Assembly: GCF_034347385.1 (NCBI RefSeq)
Contig: NZ_CP133777.1
Location: forward strand, 868,001-932,000
Reading direction: 5' to 3'
DNA: 64,000 nucleotides
Origin: Actimicrobium sp. CCC2.4
GTDB taxonomy: Bacteria; Pseudomonadota; Gammaproteobacteria; Burkholderiales; Burkholderiaceae_D
The first letter of the stretch is position 1; every line of letters begins with the position of its first letter. Position numbers and translations under genes: made by a program. This document shows, piece by piece, positions 35,186 through 47,215 of the stretch. The notes beneath the pieces were generated by a model. The model ran no database searches, was not told the DNA's origin, and worked only from the letters and a program-made list of their open reading frames with translations.

Positions 35186-36963
35186 CGCGCCCGCCGTCAC
35201 GCAACAGTGCTGCCGGTGCCCGGGTTGCCGCTGCCAAGGGCGTGCCGTTCTCGGCCAGTCCGGTGCTGGCCGTGAAACTGTCGGTATGGCGTTCGCGCAT
35301 CGTCCTGTTCGTGTTGTTTGCAGCATTTGTCACACTCGCCGGCCGGGCCTTGTGGCTGCAGGGGATTTCGACTGAATTCCTGCAAAAGCAGGGCGAATCA
35401 CGCTACGCCCGCACCCTCGAACTGCCGGCCACGCGTGGCAAGATCACCGATCGCAATGGCAACGTGCTGGCCTCGTCGGTGCCGGTCAAGGCGATCTGGG
35501 CGATTCCGGATGATGTCCAGAAAGCGCCGAAAGCCAAGCTGCAGCAACTGGCCAGCTTGCTGGAAATGACAGACGCAGAACTCAACCGCAAGCTTGATTC
35601 GGATCGCAACTTTGTGTACCTGAAACGCCAGGTTGAAAAAGACACTACCGACAAGATTGCCGAACTCGATATCGACGGCATCGAAACGCGCAAGGAATAC
35701 AAACGCTTCTATCCCGAAGGCGAAGTCATGGCCCATGTGGTCGGCTTCACCAATGTCGAGGATGCGGGCCAGGATGGCATGGAACTGTCGTCGCAAAAAA
35801 CCCTGGCAGGCACGCTCGGCAGCCGGCGCGTCATCAAGGACCGTCTCGGTCGTATCGTCGAAGACATCGGCTCTATCCGCGAGCCGCACGACGGCAAGGA
35901 CCTGGTCCTCTCGATCGATAGCAAGATCCAGTACATCGCCTACACCCATCTCAAGGAGGTCGTCGAGAAATCCAAGGCCAAGGCCGGCGGCGCAGTCGTA
36001 CTCGATGCCAAGACCGGCGAGGTGCTGGCGCTGGTCAACCTGCCGACCTACAACCCGAATGACCGCTCGGTCCTGACCGGTGCGCAGTTGCGCAACCGCG
36101 TGCTCACCGATACCTTCGAACCCGGTTCGACGCTCAAGCCATTCACGGTGGCACTGTCGCTCGATACGCACCACATCACGCCCGAAACCGTCTTCCAGAC
36201 CGCGCCCGGAAAAATGACCATCGGCACCGCCACCATCGGCGATGCCCATGCCCACGGCTTGCTCAATGTCAGCCAGATCATCCAGAAATCATCAAACATC
36301 GGCACCGTCAAGATTGCGCTGCAAATGACGCCGCAGGACATGTGGGAAATGTTCACCACGGTCGGATTCGGCCAGCAGCCGAAGATCGGCTTTCCCGGTG
36401 CGGTTGCCGGTCGCGTGCGTCCGTTCAAAAGCTGGCGACCGATCGAGCAGGCCACCATGAGTTACGGCCACGGCATCACCGTATCGCTGATCCAGCTGGC
36501 CAAGGCCTACATGATCTTTGCCCGCGATGGCGACCTCATTCCGTTGTCGTTTACCAAGGTCGCGCAGCCGCCGGCCGGCCAGCAAGTGATCGCCCGGAAA
36601 ACCGCGCTCGAGATGCGCGCCATGCTGGAAAGCGTAGTCAGTCCCGAGGGCACCGCTCCTCAGGCCCAGGTGCCCGGCTATCGCGTCGGCGGCAAGACCG
36701 GTACCGCACTGAAAGTCATCGGCGGTCGCTACGTCAACAAATATGTCGCGTCTTTTGTCGGCTTTGCTCCCGTCTCGAACCCGCGCATCATCGTCGCCGT
36801 CATGGTCGATGAGCCCACTGCCTACGGTCATTACGGCGGTGTCGTTGCTGCGCCGGTGTTCGCGGCCATCACGGCCAACGCGTTGCGCGCAATGAATGTC
36901 GCGCCGGATTCCACGGTGACCCGTATCGTGATTCCTGACAATCCGCTGCAGGAGAGCCTGTGA
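35182..36963 (+). CDS. ftsI: Penicillin-binding protein 3, septal peptidoglycan transpeptidase
   Basis: A 593-residue class B PBP. One transmembrane segment near residues 35-55, a pedestal domain (about 70-230) and the transpeptidase domain. The active-site motifs are EPGSTLKPF (Ser near residue 314, SxxK), KSSNIG near 370 and GGKTGTA near 503. It cross-links septal peptidoglycan with FtsW. The start overlaps ftsL by 4 bp and the end overlaps murE. The start region contains many Arg/Ala residues, as is usual for the cytoplasmic tail. Confidence 0.97.
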   Translation: MTRPPSRNSAAGARVAAAKGVPFSASPVLAVKLSVWRSRIVLFVLFAAFVTLAGRALWLQGISTEFLQKQGESRYARTLELPATRGKITDRNGNVLASSVPVKAIWAIPDDVQKAPKAKLQQLASLLEMTDAELNRKLDSDRNFVYLKRQVEKDTTDKIAELDIDGIETRKEYKRFYPEGEVMAHVVGFTNVEDAGQDGMELSSQKTLAGTLGSRRVIKDRLGRIVEDIGSIREPHDGKDLVLSIDSKIQYIAYTHLKEVVEKSKAKAGGAVVLDAKTGEVLALVNLPTYNPNDRSVLTGAQLRNRVLTDTFEPGSTLKPFTVALSLDTHHITPETVFQTAPGKMTIGTATIGDAHAHGLLNVSQIIQKSSNIGTVKIALQMTPQDMWEMFTTVGFGQQPKIGFPGAVAGRVRPFKSWRPIEQATMSYGHGITVSLIQLAKAYMIFARDGDLIPLSFTKVAQPPAGQQVIARKTALEMRAMLESVVSPEGTAPQAQVPGYRVGGKTGTALKVIGGRYVNKYVASFVGFAPVSNPRIIVAVMVDEPTAYGHYGGVVAAPVFAAITANALRAMNVAPDSTVTRIVIPDNPLQESL

Positions 36964-38489
36964 ACATGACCCCGGAGCACATTGTTGACTGGTTACGTGC
37001 CACAGCACCCGCGGCCGAGCTGTCGTCCGACTCGCGCAGCATCGTCGCCGGTGACGTGTTTTTTGCTTACCCGGGCGATGCCGCCGATGGCCGTCGCTTC
37101 ATCGATGACGCCATCGAGCGCGGTGCCGTGGCCGTTGTGTGCGAAGCGGATGGCCTGGTCTGGCACGGCGCGGCTGATTTTCCGCTGCTGGCCGTGGCCG
37201 GCCTGAAGGCGCGCGCCGGCCACGTTGCCGTGCTGTGGTACGGCCAGGCTGATGCCGGTCTGTTCACGGCGGCGGTGACCGGCACCAACGGCAAGACTTC
37301 CTGCAGTCAGTGGCTGGCGGCCGCGCTGTCGCATCTGACCGGGCCATGTGCCGTGATCGGCACGCTGGGAACCGGATTGTTCCGGCGCGGCAGCGTCGAC
37401 CGGCTCGCCGAAACCGGCTACACCACGCCCGATGCGATCCTGCTGCAGCGTCGCTTGCGCGACCTGCGCCGCGCCGGCGCAACTGCGTTGGCCATCGAAG
37501 CCTCATCAATCGGACTCGATCAGGGACGCCTCAATGGCCTGCCGGTGCACGTGGCGCTGTTCACCAATTTCACTCGCGATCATCTCGATTATCACGGCGA
37601 CATGGCTACCTACGAAGCCGCCAAGACAGCGTTGTTTGACCAGTCCGGCCTGCAGCATGCGGTGCTCAACCTCGATGATGCGATGGGCCTGCGCCTGCTG
37701 GCACACCTGCAGCGCAGCGCACCGCAACTGGCGCTGACCGGGTACACGCTGACCGGGACGCAGCCGGCCGGCATCACCGTCCTGGGTGCAGGCGACATCC
37801 GCAGCAGTCATGCCGGCACCAGTTTCCAGGTGATCACGGCAGCCGGCACGATGCTGGTGCGCACCCGCCTCGTGGGTAGTTTCAATGTCAGCAATGTGCT
37901 TGGCATCATCGGCGTGTTGCTGGCGCAGGGTCACCCGTTGCGTGCGATCGTCGATGCCATCGAAACCTTGACCGCCGTGCCCGGTCGCATGCAGCAATTC
38001 GGTGGCCAGGATGCGCCGCTGGTCGTCATTGATTACGCCCACACGCCCGACGCGCTCGACAAAACCCTGGCCGCGCTGCAGCAGGTTGCCGCGCAGCGCC
38101 ATGGCAAGCTCTGGTGCGTCTTTGGTTGCGGCGGCGACCGCGATCCCGGCAAGCGACCGCAAATGGGACTGGCTGCATTGGCCGCCGACGAGGTCATCAT
38201 CACCAGCGACAATCCGCGCAGCGAAGTCGCCGCCGACATCATTGCCCAAACGCTGCAAGGTACCGACGATCGCGCTGACAGCCATGCCGTGCCGCTGGTC
38301 ATCGAAGACCGCGCAGCTGCCATCCTGTGGGCCGTGCGTCATGCCGGGAATGCCGACGTGATCCTGCTGGCCGGCAAAGGCCACGAAAATTACCAGGAAA
38401 TCCGCGGCAAGAAATTACCCTTCCTCGACGCCGACCATGCCGCTCTGGCACTGGCCACGCGCGCGACTCACAAGGGAGGCCGGTCATGA
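36960..38489 (+). CDS. murE: UDP-MurNAc-L-Ala-D-Glu : meso-diaminopimelate ligase
   Basis: A 509-residue Mur ligase that adds meso-diaminopimelate to the cell-wall precursor. The ATP-binding loop is in VTGTNGKTSCSQW near residue 106. The DNPRSE motif near residue 417 is the signature for meso-DAP rather than lysine. C-terminal domain with GKGHENYQEI. Start: GTG 36960 overlaps ftsI by 4 bp; ATG 36966, two codons later, is equally possible given GGAG at 36951. The stop overlaps murF by 4 bp. Confidence 0.97.
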   Translation: MNMTPEHIVDWLRATAPAAELSSDSRSIVAGDVFFAYPGDAADGRRFIDDAIERGAVAVVCEADGLVWHGAADFPLLAVAGLKARAGHVAVLWYGQADAGLFTAAVTGTNGKTSCSQWLAAALSHLTGPCAVIGTLGTGLFRRGSVDRLAETGYTTPDAILLQRRLRDLRRAGATALAIEASSIGLDQGRLNGLPVHVALFTNFTRDHLDYHGDMATYEAAKTALFDQSGLQHAVLNLDDAMGLRLLAHLQRSAPQLALTGYTLTGTQPAGITVLGAGDIRSSHAGTSFQVITAAGTMLVRTRLVGSFNVSNVLGIIGVLLAQGHPLRAIVDAIETLTAVPGRMQQFGGQDAPLVVIDYAHTPDALDKTLAALQQVAAQRHGKLWCVFGCGGDRDPGKRPQMGLAALAADEVIITSDNPRSEVAADIIAQTLQGTDDRADSHAVPLVIEDRAAAILWAVRHAGNADVILLAGKGHENYQEIRGKKLPFLDADHAALALATRATHKGGRS

Positions 38490-39862
38490 AATCCACGCTA
38501 GCCGATCTGCAGCCCTGGCTGGCCGGTGCCCGCACCAACGGCGACGCCAGTTTTGATGGCATTTCGACCGACAGCCGCACGGCACCGGCCGGCAGTCTGT
38601 TCGTCGCGCTGCGCGGCGAAAATTTCGATGCCCACGATTTCATGGGCGGACTGGCGGCCCGCGGCGTCGCAGCGATCGTGGTCGAGCGGGTGCCGGACGA
38701 CCTGCAAATTCCTGCGCTGATCGTGCCCGATACCCGCATCGCATTGGGTGCCATCGCGCGTCACTGGCGACGACAGTTTTCGTTGCCGGTCATTGGCGTC
38801 ACCGGCAGCAACGGCAAAACCACGGTCAAGGAAATGCTGGCCGCCATCCTCGGTACGGCACTCGGAGCCGAGCATTTTCTGGCCACACGCGGCAACTTCA
38901 ACAATGACATCGGCGTACCGCTGACGGTACTGCGCCTGCATGCCGGTTGCCGCGCTGCCGTCATCGAACTCGGCATGAACCATCCCGGCGAAATCGCCCA
39001 GTTATCGATGATTGCCCAGCCGACGCTCGGGCTGGTCAACAATGCCCAGCGCGAACACCAGGAATTCATGGTCAGCGTCGAAGCGGTGGCCAAAGAAAAC
39101 GGTGCCGTCATCAGTGCGCTGCCCGCCAACGGCATCGCCGTCTTTCCGGCCGATGATCCGTACGCGCCGCTGTGGCGCGGCCTGGCCACCGCCATCGGCC
39201 AGCGCAAGGTGATGACGTTCGGATTGAGCGACGACGCTGATGTCAGCTGCTCCTGGAAAGCCGACGGCTTCGGCAGCGAATTGCAAGTGCGTGCCGGCGG
39301 GCGGACCTTCGCGGTCAAGGTCGATGCCGCCGGTCAGCACAACGTGCGTAACGCGCTGGCTGCAATCGCCTGTGCGCTCGGCATCGGCATCGGCATCGAC
39401 GCCATCGTGCGCGGACTGGCCGCGTTCGCGCCGGTCAATGGACGGCTGCAGCGCAAGCAAGCCGCCAGCGGTGCGCAAGTCATCGACGATACCTACAATG
39501 CCAATCCGGATTCGGTGCGCGCCGCCATCGAGGTCCTGGCGCAGGCACCGTCACCGCGCGTGCTGGTACTGGGCGACATGGGCGAGGTCGGCAACGACGG
39601 ACGCCAATACCACGAAGAAGTCGGTGCCTATGCGCGTGGCCGTGGCATCCAGCACTTGTTCACGCTGGGTCAGCTGGCCCGGCACAGCGGCAGCGCGTTC
39701 GGCGCGCATGCCAGACATTTCAATGACATCGAGGCCTTGCAGCTGGCGCTTGATGCGATCGCTACACCCGACACCACCGTACTCGTGAAAGGCTCGCGCT
39801 TCATGCAAATGGAACGTGTGGTCCGCCACCTGACCGGTCAACCTGCACAGGAAACACACTGA
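38486..39862 (+). CDS. murF: UDP-MurNAc-tripeptide : D-Ala-D-Ala ligase
   Basis: A 458-residue Mur ligase that adds D-Ala-D-Ala to finish the pentapeptide. ATP loop [13 protein letters not shown] near residue 105, [18 protein letters not shown] near 135, [11 protein letters not shown], and [17 protein letters not shown] near 333, with LGDMGEVG following. ATG 38486 overlaps the murE stop and has AAGGGAGG upstream, so the longer upstream frame is rejected. mraY starts 1 bp after the stop. Confidence 0.97.
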   Translation: MKSTLADLQPWLAGARTNGDASFDGISTDSRTAPAGSLFVALRGENFDAHDFMGGLAARGVAAIVVERVPDDLQIPALIVPDTRIALGAIARHWRRQFSLPVIGVTGSNGKTTVKEMLAAILGTALGAEHFLATRGNFNNDIGVPLTVLRLHAGCRAAVIELGMNHPGEIAQLSMIAQPTLGLVNNAQREHQEFMVSVEAVAKENGAVISALPANGIAVFPADDPYAPLWRGLATAIGQRKVMTFGLSDDADVSCSWKADGFGSELQVRAGGRTFAVKVDAAGQHNVRNALAAIACALGIGIGIDAIVRGLAAFAPVNGRLQRKQAASGAQVIDDTYNANPDSVRAAIEVLAQAPSPRVLVLGDMGEVGNDGRQYHEEVGAYARGRGIQHLFTLGQLARHSGSAFGAHARHFNDIEALQLALDAIATPDTTVLVKGSRFMQMERVVRHLTGQPAQETH

Positions 39863-39863
39863 C

Positions 39864-41033
39864 ATGCTGCTTTGGCTCGCCCAATATTTTCAGGAATATA
39901 TTGGCCCCCTGCGGGTCTTTAACTTCATCACGTTCCGCGCGGCCTTTGCGACGATGACGGCACTGGCCATCGGCCTGATCGCCGGTCCGGCCGTGATCCG
40001 CATGCTGGCGCGCCTGAAGGTGGGCCAGTCGGTGCGCCACGATGGTCCGCAGACGCACCTGGTCAAGAATGGCACACCCACCATGGGCGGCGTACTGATC
40101 CTGATATCAATCGGGATTTCGACACTGCTGTGGGCGGACTGGAGCAACCGTTTCATCTGGCCGGTGCTGATCGTCACGCTGGGTTTCGGCGCGATCGGCT
40201 GGTTCGATGATTACCGCAAGGTGGTCTACAAAGATCCCGAAGGCATGCCCTCGCGTGAAAAATATTTCTGGCAATCGCTGATCGGCATCGTCGCTGCACT
40301 GTATCTGGCGTTCTCGGTGTCGGCACCAAGCACGGCCCAGTTCTGGGACCTGTTTGTCGCGTGGGTGCAGTCCGGCTTCAGCATGGATTTACCGCCTAAG
40401 GCCGACCTGATCGTGCCGTTCTTCAAGACCATCAGCTATCCGCTCGGCGTCTGGGGTTTCATTGCGCTGACCTACTTCGTCATTGTCGGCACCAGCAATG
40501 CCGTCAACCTGACTGATGGCCTCGATGGCCTGGCCATCATGCCGACCGTGATGGTCGGCACCGCGCTGGGCGTGTTTGCCTACCTGACCGGTAGCGCGTC
40601 GTACTCCAAATATCTGTTCATTCCGCACATTCCGGGTGCCGGCGAACTGCTGATTTTCTGTGGCGCGATGGCGGGTGCCGGACTGGCCTTCCTCTGGTAC
40701 AACGCGCACCCGGCGCAAGTGTTCATGGGTGACGTCGGCGCGCTGGCGCTTGGCGCTGCGCTGGGCACCATCGCCGTCATCGTCCGCCAGGAAATCGTGC
40801 TCTTCATCATGGGCGGCATCTTCGTTGTCGAGACCGTCTCGGTGATGGTGCAGGTGCTGTATTTCAAGTACACCAAAAAACGCTTCGGCGTCGGCAGGCG
40901 GGTCCTGCTGATGGCCCCGCTGCACCACCATTTCGAACAAAAAGGCTGGAAAGAAACGCAGGTCGTGATCCGCTTCTGGATCATCACGATGATGCTGGTG
41001 CTGTTCGGCCTGTCGACCCTGAAACTCCGCTGA
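39864..41033 (+). CDS. mraY: Phospho-N-acetylmuramoyl-pentapeptide-transferase
   Basis: A 389-residue polytopic (about 10 helices) inner-membrane enzyme that makes lipid I from UDP-MurNAc-pentapeptide and undecaprenyl phosphate. Family motifs: [11 protein letters not shown] near residue 70, GWFDDYRKV (Asp pair) near 113, [13 protein letters not shown] near 212, [12 protein letters not shown] near 289 and [12 protein letters not shown] near 350. Length is normal for betaproteobacteria. Confidence 0.98.
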   Translation: MLLWLAQYFQEYIGPLRVFNFITFRAAFATMTALAIGLIAGPAVIRMLARLKVGQSVRHDGPQTHLVKNGTPTMGGVLILISIGISTLLWADWSNRFIWPVLIVTLGFGAIGWFDDYRKVVYKDPEGMPSREKYFWQSLIGIVAALYLAFSVSAPSTAQFWDLFVAWVQSGFSMDLPPKADLIVPFFKTISYPLGVWGFIALTYFVIVGTSNAVNLTDGLDGLAIMPTVMVGTALGVFAYLTGSASYSKYLFIPHIPGAGELLIFCGAMAGAGLAFLWYNAHPAQVFMGDVGALALGAALGTIAVIVRQEIVLFIMGGIFVVETVSVMVQVLYFKYTKKRFGVGRRVLLMAPLHHHFEQKGWKETQVVIRFWIITMMLVLFGLSTLKLR

Positions 41034-41056
41034 TCATGAAAGGCACCTGAGCATCA

Positions 41057-42550
41057 ATGAATTACGCCGGCAAACAGGTACTGGTACTCGGGCTCGGTGA
41101 GTCGGGACTGGCAATGGCATTGTGGCTCGCGCGCTGCGGCGCACGGGTGCGCGTGGCCGATACCCGTGCCGCGCCGGAGCGGCTGGCCGCCTTGCGCGCC
41201 GCGTTGCCGGAGGCCGACTTCCGCGCCGGCGTATTCACTGCAGAATTGCTCGATCAGATCGACTTCGTTGCAGTCAGTCCCGGCCTGGCACCACAGCGCG
41301 AACTGGCTGTCATCGGTGCCGCTGCTGCGCAACAAGCGATCCCGTTGTGGGGCGAGATCGAACTGTTTGCGCAAGCCCTCGCGGCATTGCGCGAGGAGCG
41401 CAGCTATGCGCCAAAACTGATCGCCATCACCGGTACCAACGGCAAGACCACCGTCACCAGCCTGACCGGATTGCTGTGCGAACGCGCCGGCCTCGCCGTG
41501 CAGATGGCCGGCAACATCAGCCCGTCGGCGCTTGATGTCTTGCGTCAGTGCCTGGTCAGCGACAGCCTGCCGCAAGCCTGGGTGCTCGAGTTGTCGAGCT
41601 TCCAGCTGCACACCACGCACAGCTTGCAAGCCGATGTCGCCACCGTGCTCAACATCACGCAGGACCATCTCGACTGGCATGGCGACATGGCTTGCTACGT
41701 GGCCGACAAGGCGCGCATCTTCGGCACCGATACGATCCGCGTGCTCAACCGCGATGACGCGGCCGTGATGCAGCTGGCGTCGACCGGCACCGCGCCGGTG
41801 ACGTTCGGCAGCGATGAAGCGCTGTCACCGGACTGCTTCGGTCTGCAGAATGAAAACGGCATGCAATGGCTGGCCGTGGCGATCGAAGCCGAGGCCGAAA
41901 AGAAGGTCACCAAACGCGGTCCGGCCGAAGTCCGCGCCGTCAGCAGCAAGCGCCTGATGCCGGCCGATGCGCTGAAAATCCGTGGTCAGCACAATGCTCT
42001 CAATGCGCTCGCCGCGCTGGCCTTGTGCCGCGCGATCGGACTGCCGCTGGCACCGTTGCTGCATGGCCTGCGCGACTATCACGGCGAGCCGCACCGGGTC
42101 GAGCTGGTCACCACGCTGGCTGGCGTGACCTATTTCGATGACAGCAAGGGCACCAATGTCGGTGCCACCGTCGCCGCACTGACCGGCCTGGGCCTGCAGC
42201 AGCAGGGCAAGCTGGTACTGATTGCCGGTGGCGACGGCAAGGGCCAGGATTTCACGCCGCTGGCCGCGCCGGTGGCGAAGCATGTGCGGGCCGTGCTGCT
42301 CATCGGCAAGGATGCCGACGCGATCCGCGCTGCGCTGACCGGCCACATCGGTCAGGTCGAGCTACTCGATTGCGCTTCGCTGGAACAGGCCGTTGAACGC
42401 GCCGCAGCGCTGGCGCAGGCGGGCGACGCCGTGCTGCTGTCGCCGGCCTGCGCCAGCCTCGACATGTTCCGCAATTACGCCCATCGCGCTGAAGTCTTCG
42501 TCGACGCGGTGCGCGAACTGGCCCTGTCGCGCGGCGAGGTGATGCTATGA
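41057..42550 (+). CDS. murD: UDP-MurNAc-L-alanine : D-glutamate ligase
   Basis: A 497-residue Mur ligase, somewhat longer than E. coli MurD (438). An N-terminal Rossmann-like domain ([21 protein letters not shown]), the ATP loop [13 protein letters not shown] near residue 125, [11 protein letters not shown], and the C-terminal [17 protein letters not shown] and [18 protein letters not shown]. An extra segment near residues 275-305 ([22 protein letters not shown]) accounts for part of the added length. The stop overlaps ftsW by 4 bp. Confidence 0.96.
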   Translation: MNYAGKQVLVLGLGESGLAMALWLARCGARVRVADTRAAPERLAALRAALPEADFRAGVFTAELLDQIDFVAVSPGLAPQRELAVIGAAAAQQAIPLWGEIELFAQALAALREERSYAPKLIAITGTNGKTTVTSLTGLLCERAGLAVQMAGNISPSALDVLRQCLVSDSLPQAWVLELSSFQLHTTHSLQADVATVLNITQDHLDWHGDMACYVADKARIFGTDTIRVLNRDDAAVMQLASTGTAPVTFGSDEALSPDCFGLQNENGMQWLAVAIEAEAEKKVTKRGPAEVRAVSSKRLMPADALKIRGQHNALNALAALALCRAIGLPLAPLLHGLRDYHGEPHRVELVTTLAGVTYFDDSKGTNVGATVAALTGLGLQQQGKLVLIAGGDGKGQDFTPLAAPVAKHVRAVLLIGKDADAIRAALTGHIGQVELLDCASLEQAVERAAALAQAGDAVLLSPACASLDMFRNYAHRAEVFVDAVRELALSRGEVML

Positions 42551-43746
42551 AACTCGGCGCCCGCAGCTTCGATCCGGCCCAGCCCGGCAAGACCTTGTCG
42601 CAGCGCTCGACGATGTCGACCTACGACCAGCCGCTGGTCTGGGTCGTGCTGTTGCTGATGTTGCTCGGCATGGTGATGGTGTATTCGGCCTCGATTTCGC
42701 TGCCCGATTCGCGCAAGTACGCGCAGTACTCGAACGCCCATTTCCTGATCCGGCAGGCCAGTTTCATCGTCATTTCGCTGATCGCCGGCCTGCTGACTTT
42801 CCGCGTCAAGATCGAAGACTGGCAAAAACTCGCGCCCTACCTGTTCGTCGGCACCCTGATCCTGTTGCTGCTGGTGCTGATCCCGGGCATCGGCAAAGGC
42901 GTCAATGGCGCGCGCCGCTGGTTGTCGTTCCGGGTCTTCAACATCCAACCGTCCGAACTGATGAAGCTGTTCGTGGTGCTGTACGCGGCCGACTACACGG
43001 TGCGCAAGCAGCAATTCATGCACAAGCTGACCAAGGGTTTTCTGCCGATGGCAGGCGCAGTCGGACTGGTCGGGCTGTTGCTGCTGCTCGAACCCGACCT
43101 GGGCGCGTTCGGCGTGATTGTCTGCATCGCGATGGGTATCCTGTTTTTGGGCGGCATCAACGGTGTCTGGTTCGGCGGTATCGGCGCGACGCTGGTGGCG
43201 ACCTTCAGCCTGGTAATCATGCTGTCGCCATGGCGGCGCGAGCGGATTTTTGCCTACCTCAATCCGTGGGCCGAAGAGAATGCGCTCGGCAAGGCTTACC
43301 AGTTATCGCATTCGCTGATCGCGTTCGGACGCGGAGAACTGTTCGGCGTCGGCCTCGGTGGCAGCGTCGAAAAACTGCATTACCTGCCCGAAGCGCATAC
43401 CGATTTCCTGCTCGCCGTGATCGGTGAGGAACTCGGTTTTGTCGGTGTGCTGGCGGTGGTCGTGATGTTTTACTGGATCATCAAGCGCGCGTTCGACATC
43501 GGCCGCCAGGCCATTGCGATCGACCTGACCTTTGCTGGCCTGACCGCCAAAGGCATCGGTATCTGGATCGGCGTACAGACCTTCGTCAACATGGGCGTCA
43601 ATCTCGGTTTGCTGCCGACCAAGGGTCTGACTTTGCCGCTGATGAGCTACGGCGGTTCCGGCGTGCTGATCAATTGTGTCGGCCTGGCCATCCTGCTACG
43701 CATCGATTATGAAAATCGCCTGCGCATGCGCGGAGGCCGCCCATGA
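42547..43746 (+). CDS. ftsW: Septal peptidoglycan glycosyltransferase FtsW
   Basis: A 399-residue SEDS-family protein with about ten transmembrane helices that polymerises lipid II at the septum with FtsI. Segments: [24 protein letters not shown] near the start, GARRWLSF and [43 protein letters not shown] and [12 protein letters not shown]. About 25 cytoplasmic residues precede the first helix. Overlaps murD and murG by 4 bp each. Confidence 0.97.
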   Translation: MKLGARSFDPAQPGKTLSQRSTMSTYDQPLVWVVLLLMLLGMVMVYSASISLPDSRKYAQYSNAHFLIRQASFIVISLIAGLLTFRVKIEDWQKLAPYLFVGTLILLLLVLIPGIGKGVNGARRWLSFRVFNIQPSELMKLFVVLYAADYTVRKQQFMHKLTKGFLPMAGAVGLVGLLLLLEPDLGAFGVIVCIAMGILFLGGINGVWFGGIGATLVATFSLVIMLSPWRRERIFAYLNPWAEENALGKAYQLSHSLIAFGRGELFGVGLGGSVEKLHYLPEAHTDFLLAVIGEELGFVGVLAVVVMFYWIIKRAFDIGRQAIAIDLTFAGLTAKGIGIWIGVQTFVNMGVNLGLLPTKGLTLPLMSYGGSGVLINCVGLAILLRIDYENRLRMRGGRP

Positions 43747-44816
43747 AAAAACTGCTGATCATGGCAGCCGGTACCGGTGGCCATATTTTTCCGGGCCTGG
43801 CGATTGCCGACACGATGCAAGCGCGCGGCTGGGAAGTCAGCTGGCTAGGCACCGAACACGGCATGGAAAACGAGCTGGTCCCGGCCCACGGCATCGCGAT
43901 GGACCGCATCGCTTTCAGCGGCTTGCGCGGCAAAGGCTGGCAGCACACGTTGCGCGGCGCACTGAAACTGGCCGCGAGTTTTTTTACCTGTTTCGGCATC
44001 CTCGGGCGGCGCAAGCCCGATGTCGTGCTCGGCATGGGCGGTTACGTGACCGTGCCGGGTGGTGCGATGGCGCGCTTGCGCGGTGTGCCGCTGGTGCTGC
44101 TCAATGCCGATGCCGCGCTGCTACTGTCGAACAAAGCACTGGTGCCGCTGGCCAGTCGCGTGCTGTTCGGCTTTCCGGCCGACTTCGGCCGTGCTGCCGG
44201 CAAGGCCACCGTCACCGGTAATCCGGTGCGTGCCGAAATCCTGCAACTGCCGTTGCCGGCGGCGCGCTATGCCGGCCGCAGCGGGCCGCTGCAATTGCTG
44301 GTGGTCGGCGGCAGTCTCGGTGCCAAAACCCTTAACGATTGCCTGCCGGCAGCGCTGGCGCTGATGCCGGCCGACACGCGGCCGCATATTACGCATCAAT
44401 CCGGCAAGCAGCACATCACCGCGCTGACCGCCGCCTATGCCAACGCCGGCGTCGACGCTGATGTGGTCGCCTTCATCGATGACATGCCGCGTCGTTACGC
44501 CGGGGCTGATCTGGTGATCTGCCGCGCCGGCGCGATCACGCTGTCGGAACTGACCGCTGCCGGCGTTGCCAGCGTGCTGGTGCCGCTGCTGGCCTCGACC
44601 ACCACGCACCAGCGCGACAACGCGCGCTGGATGGCCAACCAGCAAGCGGCGATCCATCTGCCGCAAGCCGAGATGCACCCCGAACAATTAGCCGGGCTGC
44701 TCGCCTCCCTCACGCGCGCGCAGTGCGCGACGATGGCGCAGGCAGCCCATGACAACGGACGGCGCGACGCCAACGACGCGATTGCCGCCGTCCTCGAAGG
44801 ACTCGCCAAACCATGA
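43743..44816 (+). CDS. murG: Lipid II synthase (GlcNAc transferase) MurG
   Basis: A 357-residue GT28 glycosyltransferase that converts lipid I to lipid II at the inner face of the membrane. Motifs: [16 protein letters not shown] near residue 8, [12 protein letters not shown] near 97, [13 protein letters not shown] near 193 and [19 protein letters not shown] near 255. Overlaps ftsW and murC by 4 bp each. Confidence 0.97.
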   Translation: MKKLLIMAAGTGGHIFPGLAIADTMQARGWEVSWLGTEHGMENELVPAHGIAMDRIAFSGLRGKGWQHTLRGALKLAASFFTCFGILGRRKPDVVLGMGGYVTVPGGAMARLRGVPLVLLNADAALLLSNKALVPLASRVLFGFPADFGRAAGKATVTGNPVRAEILQLPLPAARYAGRSGPLQLLVVGGSLGAKTLNDCLPAALALMPADTRPHITHQSGKQHITALTAAYANAGVDADVVAFIDDMPRRYAGADLVICRAGAITLSELTAAGVASVLVPLLASTTTHQRDNARWMANQQAAIHLPQAEMHPEQLAGLLASLTRAQCATMAQAAHDNGRRDANDAIAAVLEGLAKP

Positions 44817-46228
44817 AACATAAAGTCAAACACATCCATTTCGTCGGCATCGGTGGCAGCGGCATGAGCGGCATCGCCGAAGTGCTGCTCAACCTCGGCT
44901 ACACGATTTCGGGATCCGACCTGGGCAGCAATGCCGCGACCAAACGGTTGTCTGACCTCGGTGCCTGCGTGATGCTCGGGCATGCTGCCGCCTACATCGA
45001 CGGTGCCGATGCCATCGTTACTTCGACGGCGGTCAAGGAAGACAATCCCGAAGTCGTGGCCGGGCGCGAGCGGCACATCCCTATCGTGCCACGCGCCCTG
45101 ATGCTGGCCGAACTGATGCGCCTCAAGCGCGGCATCGCGATCGCCGGCACGCACGGCAAGACCACCACTACCAGTCTGGTGGCCAGCGTGCTGGCGCAGG
45201 GCGGACTCGATCCGACCTTCGTCATCGGCGGACGTCTGACCAGCGCCGGTGCCAATGCCAAGCTTGGTGCCGGCGACTTCATCGTGGCCGAAGCCGATGA
45301 ATCCGATGCGTCTTTCCTGAACCTGTCACCGGTCATCGAGGTCATCACCAACATCGATGCCGATCATATGGAAACTTACGAGCATGACTTCAACAAGCTC
45401 AAGCAAGCCTTCGTCGACTTCACGCTGCGCCTGCCGTTCTACGGCATCGCCGTGCTGTGTCTTGATGATGTCCATGTGCGCGAAATCATGCCGCGCATTG
45501 CCAAGCCGATCATGACCTATGGCTTCCACGAAGAAGCCGATGTCCGCGCCGTCGATGCCCGCGCCGTCGGTGGGCTGATGCAGTTCACCGTGATCCAGGA
45601 CGGCTATCCGCCACTGCCGATCAGCCTGAACCAGCCCGGCATGCACAACGTCCAGAACGCCTGCGCAGCGATTGCGATTGCGCGCGAACTGAGCGTGGCG
45701 GATGGCGACACGCAAAAGGCGCTGGCCGAATTCAATGGTGTCGGCCGCCGCTTCACCCGCTACGGCGAAATCGCCTTTGCCGGGCGCGACGGCAAGCCTG
45801 GCGGTAGCTTTGCGCTGGTCGATGACTACGGCCATCATCCGGTCGAAACCGCTGCCACGCTGTCGGCAGCGCGCGGCGCGTATCCGGGTCGCCGGCTGGT
45901 GCTGGCATTCCAGCCGCATCGCTATACCCGCACGCGCGACCTGTTCGAAGACTTCGTCAAGGTGCTCTCGAGCACCGATGCGCTGGTGCTGGCCGAGGTG
46001 TACGCCGCCGGCGAACAGCCGATAGTCGCCGCCGATGGCCGCGCGCTGGCGCATGCCTTGCGCGTCGCCGGCAAGGTCGAACCGGTGTTCGTCGAAGTAA
46101 TTGCCGACATGCCCGAGACCATCATGAACATGCTGCGCGACGGCGATGTGGTCATCACGATGGGGGCCGGATCGATCAGTGGCGTACCCGCCAAATTGAT
46201 GCAATTTTCAGCACAGGAAGCCGCATGA
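44813..46228 (+). CDS. murC: UDP-N-acetylmuramate : L-alanine ligase
   Basis: A 471-residue Mur ligase, first of the peptide-adding enzymes. Rossmann start [20 protein letters not shown] loop [14 protein letters not shown] near residue 111, DADHMETY near 182, and DDYGHHPVE near 340 followed by [16 protein letters not shown]. Normal length. Overlaps murG and ddl by 4 bp each. Confidence 0.97.
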   Translation: MKHKVKHIHFVGIGGSGMSGIAEVLLNLGYTISGSDLGSNAATKRLSDLGACVMLGHAAAYIDGADAIVTSTAVKEDNPEVVAGRERHIPIVPRALMLAELMRLKRGIAIAGTHGKTTTTSLVASVLAQGGLDPTFVIGGRLTSAGANAKLGAGDFIVAEADESDASFLNLSPVIEVITNIDADHMETYEHDFNKLKQAFVDFTLRLPFYGIAVLCLDDVHVREIMPRIAKPIMTYGFHEEADVRAVDARAVGGLMQFTVIQDGYPPLPISLNQPGMHNVQNACAAIAIARELSVADGDTQKALAEFNGVGRRFTRYGEIAFAGRDGKPGGSFALVDDYGHHPVETAATLSAARGAYPGRRLVLAFQPHRYTRTRDLFEDFVKVLSSTDALVLAEVYAAGEQPIVAADGRALAHALRVAGKVEPVFVEVIADMPETIMNMLRDGDVVITMGAGSISGVPAKLMQFSAQEAA

Positions 46229-47193
46229 GCACTCCCAACACACAATTCGGCAAGGTCGGCGTCCTACTCGGCGGCCGTTCGGCCGAGCGCGAAGTCTCAC
46301 TGATGTCAGGCAATGGCGTGCTGGCGGCATTACGCAGCAAGGGCATCGACGCACATCCGTTCGATCCGGCCGAGCGCTCGCTGGCTGAGCTGGCCACCGA
46401 ACAGTTCGACCGCGTTTTCATTGCGCTGCATGGCCGCTTCGGTGAAGACGGCACGCTGCAAGGCGCACTCGAATTGCTCGGCATTGCGTACACCGGCTCC
46501 GGCGTGATGGCCTCGGCAATCGGTATCGACAAGGTCATGACCAAGCGCATCTGGCTCAGCCACGATTTGCCGACGCCGCGTTTTCTGGTGCTTGATGCGC
46601 AGACCCCGGCCGACGTGCTCGATGAAGTGCCGCAAGAACTCGGCCTGCCGCTGATGCTCAAAGCGCCGCACGAAGGTTCGACCATCGGCATCGCCAAGGT
46701 CGTCGTCGACGCCGACATGCACACCGGCTTTGCGCTGTGCGCACAGTACGACAGCATCGTGCTGGCAGAAGAATTCATCCGCGGACGCGAGATCACGATC
46801 CCGGTGCTCGGTTCCGGCCATGGCGCACGGGCGCTGCCTATCGTCGAGATCCGTGCGCCCGACGGCAACTACGATTACGAGCACAAATACTTCAGCGACG
46901 ACACGGTCTATCTGTGCCCCGCACCGCTGTCTGATGACGTCACCGCGACGCTGCAGGACATCGCGGTACGCGCCTTCAATGCGGTCGGTTGTACCGGCTG
47001 GGGCCGCGTCGACATCATGCTGCGCACCGGCGACGACGCGCCGTTCCTGCTCGAAGTCAACACCTCGCCCGGCATGACCAGCCACTCGCTGGTGCCGATG
47101 GCAGCCAAGGCGGCCGGCATCAGCTACGAAGATTTGTGCGTCGAGATTTTGTCGACGGCCCGTTTGTACAACGCCATTCCTTCTTCAACCTAA
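46225..47193 (+). CDS. ddl: D-alanine : D-alanine ligase
   Basis: A 322-residue ATP-grasp ligase (DdlB type) that makes the D-Ala-D-Ala dipeptide used by MurF. Motifs: [19 protein letters not shown] near residue 13, [14 protein letters not shown] near 71, [14 protein letters not shown] near 148, and [24 protein letters not shown] near 264 with metal-binding residues. ftsQ follows after 22 bp, the first larger gap since murF. Confidence 0.96.
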   Translation: MSTPNTQFGKVGVLLGGRSAEREVSLMSGNGVLAALRSKGIDAHPFDPAERSLAELATEQFDRVFIALHGRFGEDGTLQGALELLGIAYTGSGVMASAIGIDKVMTKRIWLSHDLPTPRFLVLDAQTPADVLDEVPQELGLPLMLKAPHEGSTIGIAKVVVDADMHTGFALCAQYDSIVLAEEFIRGREITIPVLGSGHGARALPIVEIRAPDGNYDYEHKYFSDDTVYLCPAPLSDDVTATLQDIAVRAFNAVGCTGWGRVDIMLRTGDDAPFLLEVNTSPGMTSHSLVPMAAKAAGISYEDLCVEILSTARLYNAIPSST

Positions 47194-47215
47194 GCAGAAA
47201 CGACCCGACCCGACC